Part shown: in pieces, positions 1-6,559 of the stretch
How the letters are laid out: every line of letters starts with the position of its first letter
Position numbering within the stretch: position 1 is the first letter of the stretch
From: Bacteroidales bacterium
GTDB lineage: Bacteria; Bacteroidota; Bacteroidia; Bacteroidales; Muribaculaceae
Length of the DNA stretch: 9,261 bases
Assembly: GCA_004557195.1 (NCBI GenBank)
Contig: SFER01000085.1
Coordinates: forward strand, 1 to 9,261
Direction: 5' to 3'
Translations under genes and position numbers: made by a program
The notes under the pieces: model-generated
Database searches by the model: none
What the model saw: the letters and a program-made list of their open reading frames with translations, nothing else
What the model was told of the DNA's origin: nothing

Positions 1-579
1 GAAATGTGTCTTTACATAGCCAAACAACAAACCGAGAATGTGAGAATCGGCATAATCTGCCCCTACTCCGCCCAGGCGCAACTCATAAAAAGCATTATTG
101 AATTTAGACGCGACAAGCCCGACAATGTCGAGATAAATGTTGGCACCATACATGGATTCCAAGGAGACGAATGCGACATTATTTTTGCAGTTTTCAATCC
201 ACCCACAGGATTAAAAGGAGCCGCCGAGAAAATAATGCTCAACAATCGCAGTATTATTAATGTTGCAATAAGCCGTGCAAGTGATTATTTGTTTATACTT
301 ATGCCCCACAGCGACACAGACTATTATGACAATCTTGTTGAATTAAAAAAGTTATGTTCCATATGCAAAGGAATGGAAAATGACGGCAATGTAACACTCA
401 ACAATTGCGAAAACTTCGAAGAGAATATATTTGAGGACCGCGCGTTTATTGAGAAAAATACATTTGTTACTTCCCACCAATTGACAAATGTATATACTCA
501 GAGTGAGAAACGATATGAGGTGCACATCGACGAGAAGTCGGTTGATATCCAGCTCTCGGGTGATGGCTACGAGGAATAG
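1..579 (+). CDS. Superfamily I DNA/RNA helicase, C-terminal part (5' end outside window)
   Basis: This is the last 192 codons of a helicase read in frame from base 1; the N-terminal ATPase half lies off the left edge. It resembles the C-terminal RecA-like domain of UPF1/AAA_12-type SF1 helicases. Visible motifs are ICPYSAQAQ (about nt 55-81), the motif V-like GTIHGFQGDECD (nt 142-177) and the motif VI-like NVAISRASDYLFIL (nt 259-300), whose arginine would act as the arginine finger in ATP hydrolysis. After about nt 330 the protein has a tail of roughly 80 residues without a recognised domain. Base composition is clearly more AT-rich than everything to the right, until about nt 500, which suggests an acquired or accessory gene. 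Stop is TAG at 577-579. Substrate and partners cannot be judged; such helicases occur in repair and in defence loci. The helicase assignment is firm, the role is not. Confidence 0.85.
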   Translation, partial: EMCLYIAKQQTENVRIGIICPYSAQAQLIKSIIEFRRDKPDNVEINVGTIHGFQGDECDIIFAVFNPPTGLKGAAEKIMLNNRSIINVAISRASDYLFILMPHSDTDYYDNLVELKKLCSICKGMENDGNVTLNNCENFEENIFEDRAFIEKNTFVTSHQLTNVYTQSEKRYEVHIDEKSVDIQLSGDGYEE

Positions 580-785
580 ATGGAAGCATGTCAAGGAACC
601 GGGGCAAAGTTACGGCGCTCGAGGGGGCGATGGATGCATTTTGCGCGGATTTTTGCGATTTAAGAATATTTTAACGCTTCCGCTCCCGTGAAATGCTCCG
701 ACACTCGAAATCCACAAGCTCCACACACACGAAAGAAGGCAGGGACGCGCCCTGCCTTCTGTGGTTGCTATGTGTGGATGTGGAT
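580..785. other. Gene-free stretch between converging genes
   Basis: These 206 bases separate the helicase stop from the stop of the leftward OmpA-family gene. I see no credible coding region and no tRNA-like fold. The only structured element is the hairpin at 734-760 with an outer complementary pair at 721-727 and 771-777. The composition here is already GC-rich like the genes to the right. Confidence 0.6.
734..760 (-). terminator. Strong hairpin, likely terminator of the OmpA-family gene
   Basis: There is a perfect 11-bp stem (734-744 with 750-760, arms AGAAGGCAGGG and CCCTGCCTTCT) and a 5-nt loop. Flanking bases 721-727 (CCACACA) and 771-777 (TGTGTGG) are also complementary and could form a second, outer stem. 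It lies 26 nt beyond the stop of the leftward gene. Read leftward the hairpin is followed only by TTTC and then GTGTGTG, so the U-tract is short and intrinsic termination may be partial. It may also block antisense transcription from the converging helicase gene. Confidence 0.6.
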
Positions 786-1499
786 TTACTGTTGGCTGGC
801 AGCGTTGATCATCTCTTGGCTTGCGGTGATAAACATCTCCACGCGGCGGTTTTGAGCGCGACCTTCGGCGGTCTCGTTGGTAGCAACGGGGTTAGCCCAG
901 CCTTCGCCTTTCGATTTGAGGCGAGAACCGCTCACGCCCTGACCCATGAGGTAGTTGCGCACAGCGTCGGCGCGCTCTTGCGAGAGGCGCATATTGAGGT
1001 CGTAGCCACCGGTGTTGTCGGTGTAGCCGATGATTGTGAAATCGGTCTGCGGATTCTGGTTCAAGTTGATAGCGATGCGGCTCAATGAAGCTTTGGAAGC
1101 CTCGCTGAGGGCGGCAGAACCGGTCTTGAAGAGGATGGCGTTGTCGAGCACGAGTTTGATAGCGTCGAGATTGTTGCTGTCTTTAACGGTCTCGATTTGG
1201 GCATCCGTGCCTGTTTGGGCAAGCGATTCTTCGAGTTGCTTTTTCTGCTTGTCCATCTTGTTTCCGATAATAGCACCTGTTCCGGCTCCAACGGCAGTAC
1301 CCACGAGGGCGCCAATCCATGCGCCTTTGCCTCCGCCTGCGAGGGCACCGATACCTGCGCCTACGGCAGCACCTGCGGCGCCACCGGCTGTTGCGCCTTG
1401 ACCTGTCTTACTCATTCCCTGCCATGTGCTGCAACCGGTCATAGGCGCGAGCATTGCGAGGCAGAGAGCCAAAATTGAAAGATTTTTTACAATTTTCAT
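786..1499 (-). CDS. OmpA-family peptidoglycan-binding lipoprotein with glycine zipper
   Basis: The 237-residue product is predicted to sit in the outer membrane and hold it to the cell wall. Residues 1-22 form a lipoprotein signal peptide ending in MTG before the lipidated Cys23. Residues 33-79 are a Gly/Ala-rich glycine-zipper region (repeated GxxxG-like spacing) that could pack in or on the membrane. Residues 84-93 are charged, then residues about 120-228 form the OmpA C-terminal domain, with TDNTGGYDLNMRLSQERA at 160-177 and NRRVEMFI near the end. Asp161 and Arg176 have the 15-residue spacing of the pair that binds diaminopimelate in other OmpA domains. The arrangement resembles E. coli YiaD. 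I chose ATG at 1499 because it opens directly onto the signal peptide; extension to 1532 would need a GTG start and overlap the upstream gene. It lies 13 nt after the glycosyltransferase stop, so co-transcription is likely, and no clear promoter was seen in that gap. Confidence 0.92.
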   Translation of the reverse strand: MKIVKNLSILALCLAMLAPMTGCSTWQGMSKTGQGATAGGAAGAAVGAGIGALAGGGKGAWIGALVGTAVGAGTGAIIGNKMDKQKKQLEESLAQTGTDAQIETVKDSNNLDAIKLVLDNAILFKTGSAALSEASKASLSRIAINLNQNPQTDFTIIGYTDNTGGYDLNMRLSQERADAVRNYLMGQGVSGSRLKSKGEGWANPVATNETAEGRAQNRRVEMFITASQEMINAASQQ

Positions 1500-1512
1500 A
1501 ATGTTCTTCTTT

Positions 1513-2625
1513 TTATGGTTTAACAATTTCACTTAGATATTTCAAATGTCGTTGCGCCACCACGCGGCTGTCGTTGTGCTTGGCGACAAACTCCACGCTG
1601 CGGCGCGATAGCTCTGGGAGGCGGCTTTTGTTAGCCACAATCCATTCGAGTTTTTGCTCGATGTCGCCTCCGTCGAGAGGCGAGATGTTGATGATGGGGC
1701 GATTTTCCTGCTCGCCGATAAAGTCGTAGTATTCCGGCTCGGCGCCGCTCACCGCCACCATTCCGCGCGCCATTCCCAGCAGGGCATTGGTCGCCGGGGT
1801 GTAGCTGTACAACTGGTCGAGCATCACATGCGAGCTGTTCAGCCGCTCGATGTATTCGCGATACGGCACATTGCTCACAAGTTCCATCTCCGCCTTGTCG
1901 GGATGCCGCTCCACCACGTTTTTGAGAGCGGCAAGGATTCGGTCGGTGCCCTTGAGCGCCATTCTGTCGCGATGGTATCCGAGGAAGAAGCGCACTTTGG
2001 CTGGCTCCTCCTCTATTATGTGCCGGTCGATGCCCGAAGTTTTGATGGGAATGCCGCCGTAGCGCAGTTTGTCGGGAATCACCTTCCGATATGCCTCGTG
2101 ATACTCCCACAGGCAGGCGATAAGCATGTCGATGCCCTCGGCTACCCCTTCGGCGAGGCGACGCATTGCGTCGGTGGTCCATTCGTGCTCCTTGCCGGGC
2201 AACAAAGTGGCATAGGGGGAGGGAGAGGAACCGATGCGGAAGTCGCTGTAGCGATAGGTTTCGCAATCGAGACACGCCTTTACATAATAGTAGTCGGTGT
2301 TGAGCATCGAATAAACCACATGCCGATTGTGTCGGCGCAGATAGCGGAACACCGCAAGCAGTTTTTCGGGGCGCAAATCGAGGAAATTGAGTGAGAAAAT
2401 ATACACAACGTCCCAGCCGCGCATTTTCGGGAGGAGCGACAGCAGGCGAGCGCCATAGCGCACTGCGCCGGCGAATCCGGGGCGGCGCGTGATGTCGATG
2501 TCGCGGGCGGTGTCCATCCACCGGCACCCCTCCGACATTATCGTAACGCTGTGTCCCAAGGCTCTAAATTCCTCTGCCAGAGTTACATGAAAGTTGCTTG
2601 CATCGCCTACTATGAGTATATTCAT
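1513..2625 (-). CDS. GT-B fold glycosyltransferase (family 4-like)
   Basis: The 370-residue protein has the two-domain look of a GT-B glycosyltransferase, transferring a sugar from a nucleotide-sugar donor at the cytoplasmic face of the membrane. The N-terminus MNILIVGDASNFHVTLAEEF (1-20) is a Rossmann-type first strand and acceptor loop. A conserved-looking middle holds a CLDC pair (118-121) of unknown purpose. The donor domain begins near 210 with FFLGYHRDRMALKGTDRIL (213-231), where Lys225-Gly-Thr matches the donor-phosphate-binding region of GT4 enzymes. SGAEPEYYDF (293-302) sits where the ExxxxxxxE acid motif is usually found, with Glu296 or Glu298 as candidates. No signal peptide or membrane helix is seen, so it is probably cytosolic or peripheral. 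It is transcribed away from two other glycosyltransferases across a shared control region, implying a related surface glycan. Donor and acceptor cannot be named. Confidence 0.82.
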   Translation of the reverse strand: MNILIVGDASNFHVTLAEEFRALGHSVTIMSEGCRWMDTARDIDITRRPGFAGAVRYGARLLSLLPKMRGWDVVYIFSLNFLDLRPEKLLAVFRYLRRHNRHVVYSMLNTDYYYVKACLDCETYRYSDFRIGSSPSPYATLLPGKEHEWTTDAMRRLAEGVAEGIDMLIACLWEYHEAYRKVIPDKLRYGGIPIKTSGIDRHIIEEEPAKVRFFLGYHRDRMALKGTDRILAALKNVVERHPDKAEMELVSNVPYREYIERLNSSHVMLDQLYSYTPATNALLGMARGMVAVSGAEPEYYDFIGEQENRPIINISPLDGGDIEQKLEWIVANKSRLPELSRRSVEFVAKHNDSRVVAQRHLKYLSEIVKP

Positions 2626-2743
2626 CGTCTATTCTCGATTGAGAGCATAAAGATAGTAAGAATTTTGTTTATGGTGAATAACGAATATCGTTTTTATTAG
2701 TTTTTTTCACAATAAACAAGCCGCGGATGCGTTTTGTTTATAT
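2626..2743. promoter_or_regulatory. Divergent control region between two glycosyltransferase units
   Basis: This AT-rich 118-nt gap must hold the promoters of both leftward and rightward glycan genes. Leftward, TATCTTTA (minus strand, 2655 to 2648) matches 7 of 8 bases of the TAnnTTTG -7 box and would start a transcript about 15-20 nt before the ATG at 2625; no good -33 box was found. Rightward, TAGTTTTT (2698-2705) also matches 7 of 8, with no good -33 box. The octamer TTGTTTAT occurs at 2665-2672 and 2734-2741, and inverted at 2712-2719; the last two could form an 8-bp hairpin just before the rightward ATG. Confidence 0.45.
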
Positions 2744-3883
2744 ATGGGCAGGAATCGAAGCAAACGCACACTTTTCGTCCTCGCATGCTATGACTGGATG
2801 CGAGACTATGCGATGTCGGTGGTAGGCAGATTATTCACCGACAATTGCCACGTCGTCGCTGTGCTGGAACAACCGAGCAAAGCGGCGGATTTCGCCCGTT
2901 TCCCCGGCGACAAAGTTACAATAATCGAGATGCCCGGCAATGCCATCGCGCGGCGCGCCTTCGTAATCTATCCGCTGCCGCTCATCCGAGCCATCAACCG
3001 CATAATCAAGGAGAAAGAGATTGAATTGGTCTATTCGGTAACTATCGACACCTGGCTCAGCCGCTTCCTGCCGAGGCTGCAACGGCGCATCCCTGTTCTT
3101 TACACCATTCACAACGCAATAGCCCACGAAACCGTCCGCGAATCGCTGCTCAAGCGCATCAACCACCATCTGCTTTTTGCCGCGCCTGCCAACAGGCTCG
3201 TGAAGAAGATGAAATGGACGGTAACCAACAGTGTGTGCCAGCAAACCTACCTGCGCAACCATTTCCCTGCCCACACAGTCCATTTCATGCCGTTTCCATC
3301 GCTTGTCAACAAGACAATCGCAACCGGCGACACCCCGGTGGCAGAACTCGAAGGGAAAGAGCGTTACATCCTGTTTTTCGGGCGAATCGAACTCTACAAG
3401 GGGGTGCATCTCCTGTATGACGCTTATCGGCAACACCCCGAGTTGCACTCGCTGCCACTGGTGATTGCCGGCTCGGGAAACATCTATTTCGAGCACGACG
3501 AGAGCGACAACATCGTGTTTGTCAATCGGTTTATCGCCGACGAGGAGGTTGCCCGGCTCTTCTCCCGCGCAGCCGTGGTGGTGTATCCCTACACATCAGC
3601 GACACAATCGGGAGTGCTCTCGATAGCCTCCTATTTCGATGTGCCGATGGTGCTTGGCGACGTGCCATATTTCCGCGAAGTAGCATCGGGCAAACCCGGC
3701 ATCGAGATTGTGGATGCCGCCGACAGCGACCTTTTGGCGCAGGCAATAACCAAGATGGCAGAATCGGGCACCGGCTCCCGACCGCTCTACAACGAGGCAT
3801 ATTCCGAAATCTCCTACAAGCAGCATTTCGATGAAATTGCCGATGACACTATAAACGCATTTAAGTTATGGAAATCTCGATAG
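2744..3883 (+). CDS. GT-B fold glycosyltransferase, family 4
   Basis: The 379-residue protein is a probable retaining glycosyltransferase acting at the cytoplasmic side in surface-glycan assembly. Residues 9-19 (TLFVLACYDWM) form the first strand of the N-terminal domain. The C-terminal donor domain starts with YILFFGRIELYKG (208-220), where Arg214 and Lys219 match the pair that binds donor phosphate in GT4. YPYTSATQSGVLSIA (281-295) replaces the usual EGFGLPxLE region: Gln288-Ser-Gly stands where the first Glu is normally found, a variant I recall from other GT4 proteins. VVVYP before it is the typical strand. No signal peptide is present. ATG at 2744 is the only start that keeps the first strand. 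The end overlaps the next glycosyltransferase by 16 nt, so the two are almost certainly translated from one mRNA and act in one pathway. The transferred sugar is unknown. Confidence 0.88.
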   Translation: MGRNRSKRTLFVLACYDWMRDYAMSVVGRLFTDNCHVVAVLEQPSKAADFARFPGDKVTIIEMPGNAIARRAFVIYPLPLIRAINRIIKEKEIELVYSVTIDTWLSRFLPRLQRRIPVLYTIHNAIAHETVRESLLKRINHHLLFAAPANRLVKKMKWTVTNSVCQQTYLRNHFPAHTVHFMPFPSLVNKTIATGDTPVAELEGKERYILFFGRIELYKGVHLLYDAYRQHPELHSLPLVIAGSGNIYFEHDESDNIVFVNRFIADEEVARLFSRAAVVVYPYTSATQSGVLSIASYFDVPMVLGDVPYFREVASGKPGIEIVDAADSDLLAQAITKMAESGTGSRPLYNEAYSEISYKQHFDEIADDTINAFKLWKSR

Positions 3884-4827
3884 TAATCCCCGTTTTCAAC
3901 CGGGAAAAACTGATTATTCGTGCTCTCGACTCGGTGATGGCGCAGACACACAAGCACCTGCACATCATCGTCATAGACAACAACTCCACCGATGGCACGC
4001 TCGCCGCCGTGGAGCAATATGCCGATAGCCACCGCACCGACGAAACCCGCTTCACCATCGCCTCGCAGCCCATTCCCGGCGCTGCGGCGGCAAGACACAA
4101 AGGAAGCGAACTCGCCGACACCGAGTGGATTATGTTCTTCGACAGCGACGACACCATGCTCCCCGACCTCGTTGAGCGATATGTCAACGCCATCAACAGC
4201 GAAGACGACCAACTCATGCTGGTGTGCACCGGTGCCACGGTGCAGCAACCCGACGGGAAGCTAATCGAGAAGCCGATTTTCGACCGCAACCCTATCGAAA
4301 ACCACATTTTCCACTCGTTTCTCGCCACTCAGCGCATGATTGTGCGGAAATCCTATCTTGAGCAGTGCGGCAACTGGAACCACGATGCAAAAATTTGGAA
4401 TGACTGGGAGCTGGGGCTGCGACTGCTCCTCCCCCACCCCTCAACCTTGGTAATGGGCGGCAAATCGTCGGTGGTAATCCACCCTCAAACCGAATCTATC
4501 ACCGGAACCGACTACTCCTCGCGGGCGGAGAGCATCCTCGCCACTATCGACATTGCCGAAGCGGCTGTGAATCTCTTTTTCGACGAGAACCCGGAGCGCA
4601 CGTTCAAGCCGTGCCGCGAACGCATCCTCCGCCTCCTCGACTACAAGCGCATGGCGCTCGCCGGACTCTGCGAGCACGAGCATAAAGGCGCGGGGAAAGC
4701 GCTACGCGACAAAGTCCTTGCCAAATATGCCAAATCGAGCAGCACGCGCCGATTTATCTTCTCGCTGATATTCGACCACACCGCCACCGGGCTCCGCGGC
4801 TCCTACATCTGGGCGCACTTCTTATAG
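3868..4827 (+). CDS. GT2 family glycosyltransferase (GT-A fold)
   Basis: The 319-residue protein is an inverting-type glycosyltransferase that uses a metal-bound nucleotide sugar. The N-terminal GT-A domain is clear: MEISIVIPVFNRE (1-13), IIVIDNNSTDGT (33-44) for nucleotide binding, GAAAARHKG (71-79), and the metal-binding DXD region FFDSDDT (90-96, Asp92-Ser-Asp94-Asp95). WNDWELGLRLLL further on matches the catalytic-base region (ED/WE type) of GT2 enzymes. The C-terminal part from about 200 is helical and has no evident membrane span, so it is not a processive, membrane-embedded synthase. The start ATG lies inside the last codons of the preceding gene, in another frame, a typical arrangement for translational coupling. 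Acceptor and sugar are unknown; the context suggests sequential addition with the preceding enzyme. Confidence 0.92.
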   Translation: MEISIVIPVFNREKLIIRALDSVMAQTHKHLHIIVIDNNSTDGTLAAVEQYADSHRTDETRFTIASQPIPGAAAARHKGSELADTEWIMFFDSDDTMLPDLVERYVNAINSEDDQLMLVCTGATVQQPDGKLIEKPIFDRNPIENHIFHSFLATQRMIVRKSYLEQCGNWNHDAKIWNDWELGLRLLLPHPSTLVMGGKSSVVIHPQTESITGTDYSSRAESILATIDIAEAAVNLFFDENPERTFKPCRERILRLLDYKRMALAGLCEHEHKGAGKALRDKVLAKYAKSSSTRRFIFSLIFDHTATGLRGSYIWAHFL

Positions 4828-4848
4828 CCCCCATATCTAAAAAATCAC

Positions 4849-4856
4849 TATCTTTG
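4849..4856 (+). promoter_or_regulatory. Bacteroidetes -7 box for the methyltransferase gene
   Basis: TATCTTTG is an exact match to TAnnTTTG, lying in the 57-nt gap after the GT2 gene. Transcription would begin around 4862-4865, about 20 nt before the ATG at 4885. No TTTG -33 box is visible 19-21 nt upstream, so the promoter may be weak or the gene partly served by read-through from the glycosyltransferase pair. Confidence 0.65.
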
Positions 4857-4884
4857 CACCATATTTTTATCCCACATTGCAATT

Positions 4885-5811
4885 ATGGACAAGGCAAATA
4901 ATGGAATGAATAATTGGATTGAAGGAATTCCTTACGAATTGGCGTTCTGGAACAACTTGTATCGCTGGCGGTGGACCTACGAGGGGCTGCTTTCGTGGTC
5001 GAACTACGGGAAGGAGCTGCGCCTCGAGGGTATCGACGCCCGGAGTGTGCTTCTCTCGGCGACAACGGCAACTGCCGCAACATCGCGCAGCGGCAAGCCG
5101 ATTGTGCTCGATGTGGGCGCCGGAATGAGCTATGCGCCGGGAAATTTCTACCTCAACGGCACCGAAAAGCAGGAAATCGACATCCGATATATCGACCCGC
5201 TCGCATTCCATTACAACCGCATTCTCAAAAAACGCCACAAGAACCTCCCGGAGGTTACTTTCGGCGTTGCCGAATACCTCTCGTCGTGTGTCGCCGACGA
5301 AGCCGAATTGGTTATTATCCAAAATGCGCTCGACCACTCGTTCGCCCCTATCAAGGGGATTATCGAGGCGCTACGCACTCTCCACACGGGCGGTTTCCTT
5401 TACCTCAACCACCATCCCAATGAGGCTGAGACCGAGGATTATAAGGGCTTCCACAAATTCAACATCTGCGAGGAACAAGGCAAACTCATCATCTGGAACA
5501 AGGAAAGCCGCCGGGATGTCAACGAACTGCTCAACGGCTTTGCGACTATCGATGTGAAGACGGTGGAAAACGGGCACATCGTTGCGCTCATAAAAAAGAC
5601 CGCCGAGGTGCCTGCCAGCCTGTATGACGACAAGGCGTCGATTCGCGAACTGTGCCACAGCAACCATCTCCTGTTCTACCAAGTGTATTCGGGGCATCTC
5701 TCCATGAAATTGAAGTGCAGCTACGCTTTCTACAATTTCATCCAGTTTTTTGTGCAGGCGCTCCCGCATAACCTCAAAATCAAATTGAAAAAACTCATAA
5801 AACAGGCATAA
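4885..5811 (+). CDS. Putative SAM-dependent methyltransferase
   Basis: The 308-residue protein appears to be a class I (Rossmann-like) methyltransferase. The SAM-binding motif I is PIVLDVGAGMSYAPG (72-86), followed by DIRYIDPLAFHYN with an acidic residue at the end of strand 2, then ELVIIQNALDHSFAP as the motif IV-like strand and loop, then GIIEALRTLHTGGFLYLNHHP as the motif VI-like helix and strand. The first 70 residues are rich in Trp and Tyr (Trp11, 22, 28, 30, 38) and may form a lid or acceptor-binding part. The C-terminal stretch from about 260 is basic and partly hydrophobic, ending KIKLKKLIKQA, which could associate with membrane. It follows two glycosyltransferases in the same direction, so methylation of a sugar or lipid-linked glycan is the natural guess, though not shown. 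The motifs support a methyltransferase; the substrate is unknown. Confidence 0.72.
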   Translation: MDKANNGMNNWIEGIPYELAFWNNLYRWRWTYEGLLSWSNYGKELRLEGIDARSVLLSATTATAATSRSGKPIVLDVGAGMSYAPGNFYLNGTEKQEIDIRYIDPLAFHYNRILKKRHKNLPEVTFGVAEYLSSCVADEAELVIIQNALDHSFAPIKGIIEALRTLHTGGFLYLNHHPNEAETEDYKGFHKFNICEEQGKLIIWNKESRRDVNELLNGFATIDVKTVENGHIVALIKKTAEVPASLYDDKASIRELCHSNHLLFYQVYSGHLSMKLKCSYAFYNFIQFFVQALPHNLKIKLKKLIKQA

Positions 5812-5832
5812 TGCACCCCCGCTCCCTTGCCC

Positions 5833-5869
5833 GCCAATTTTTTCTCGCTTGAAATCCCAAAAAATTGGC
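5833..5869. promoter_or_regulatory. Perfect AT-rich palindrome upstream of the thymidine kinase promoter
   Basis: The arms GCCAATTTTTT (5833-5843) and AAAAAATTGGC (5859-5869) are an 11-bp perfect inverted repeat around a 15-nt loop. It begins 21 nt after the methyltransferase stop and ends 6 nt before the -33 TTG of the next gene. It could terminate the upstream transcript (T-rich left arm, but no T-tract after the stem) or be an operator for thymidine kinase. Sequence alone does not decide. Confidence 0.45.
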
Positions 5870-5875
5870 TTATCG

Positions 5876-5907
5876 TTGGGTAGTGTGGGAGAATTTGCCT
5901 AATTTTG
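5876..5907 (+). promoter_or_regulatory. Promoter of the thymidine kinase gene
   Basis: TAATTTTG at 5900-5907 is an exact TAnnTTTG -7 box, and TTG at 5876-5878 lies 21 nt upstream as a -33 element. The expected start of transcription is around 5913-5916, giving a short leader before the ATG at 5929. Confidence 0.7.
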
Positions 5908-5928
5908 TTGAAAATCTAAAATCAACTC

Positions 5929-6558
5929 ATGAATCGCAAAGGAAAACTCTATTTCAGATATGGCACAATGGGGTCGGCAAAGACCGCATTGCTGCTCACT
6001 ACAGCATACAATTTCGAAGAACGCGGCATGGAATATCTCTGCATGAAGCCGATTATCGACAACCGCGAGAAGGAAAACGTGATTAAGTCGCGTATCGGCA
6101 TCCAGCGCTCTTGCGAATGGATCTACAGCGACACCGACCTCTACGAATTGGCGAAACGGCTCTTTGAGGAGACGCTCGTGGTGAAGGACTGGATTCTCAT
6201 CGACGAGGCGCAATTCCTCTCGGCTGCCCAGGTGGATCAATTGGCACGAATTGTCGATGACTACGGCACCAATGTGGTGTGCTACGGCTTGCGCACCGAC
6301 TTCCAATCTCACCTCTTCGAGGGGAGCAAACGCCTCTTCGAGATTGCCGACACTATCGACGAGATTAAGTCCACTTGCACTTGCGGCCGCAAGACCATTA
6401 TCAATGCGCGCATCGACGCCCACGGCAATATCGTCACCGACGGCGACCAGGTGGAAATCGGTGGCGACGACAAATATGTGGCGCTGTGCCGCCACTGCTG
6501 GCGCAGCCGACGACTGGAATCTACCGAGCGTAACGCTCTCAAATTCAAAAGCGAATAG
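5929..6558 (+). CDS. tdk: Thymidine kinase (type II, TK1-like)
   Basis: The 209-residue enzyme phosphorylates thymidine with ATP to give dTMP, the first step of thymidine salvage in the cytosol. The P-loop is GTMGSAKT (12-19), with Lys18-Thr19; Ala17 stands where many TKs have glycine. ILIDEAQF (89-96) holds the Walker B Asp92 and the catalytic base Glu93. CYGLRTDFQSHLFEG (118-132) is the TK1 signature containing the nucleoside-binding region. A structural zinc site is complete: Cys150, Cys152, Cys187 and Cys190. The length fits the family. It has its own promoter and ends at a strong bidirectional terminator, so it appears monocistronic. No operon partner in nucleotide metabolism is present in the window. 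Confidence 0.96.
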   Translation: MNRKGKLYFRYGTMGSAKTALLLTTAYNFEERGMEYLCMKPIIDNREKENVIKSRIGIQRSCEWIYSDTDLYELAKRLFEETLVVKDWILIDEAQFLSAAQVDQLARIVDDYGTNVVCYGLRTDFQSHLFEGSKRLFEIADTIDEIKSTCTCGRKTIINARIDAHGNIVTDGDQVEIGGDDKYVALCRHCWRSRRLESTERNALKFKSE

Positions 6559-6559
6559 C

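Noticed and set aside
1..579. Helicase as a pseudogene because it starts in mid-domain
   Set aside because: The frame is open from base 1, so truncation is due to the window edge, with no internal stop or frameshift seen.
488..691. 67-codon plus-strand frame overlapping the helicase end
   Set aside because: Arg/Ser-rich product without motifs, out of frame with the helicase, no promoter.
1315..1400. GC-rich repetitive stretch in the OmpA-family gene as a DNA repeat or CRISPR-like array
   Set aside because: The periodicity is explained by Gly/Ala codons of the glycine zipper; there are no unique spacers or exact repeats.
786..1532. Longer start for the OmpA-family protein at 1532
   Set aside because: It would start at GTG inside the upstream gene and put 11 residues before the signal peptide; ATG at 1499 gives a normal lipoprotein signal.
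1631..2527. 298-codon minus-strand frame and a 246-codon plus-strand frame (1654-2394) inside the leftward glycosyltransferase
   Set aside because: Both give Arg/His/Pro-rich or otherwise unrecognisable products and are shadows of a GC-rich gene with clear glycosyltransferase motifs.
2831..3496. 221-codon minus-strand frame opposite the GT4 gene
   Set aside because: No family motifs, no promoter, and fully inside a well-supported gene.
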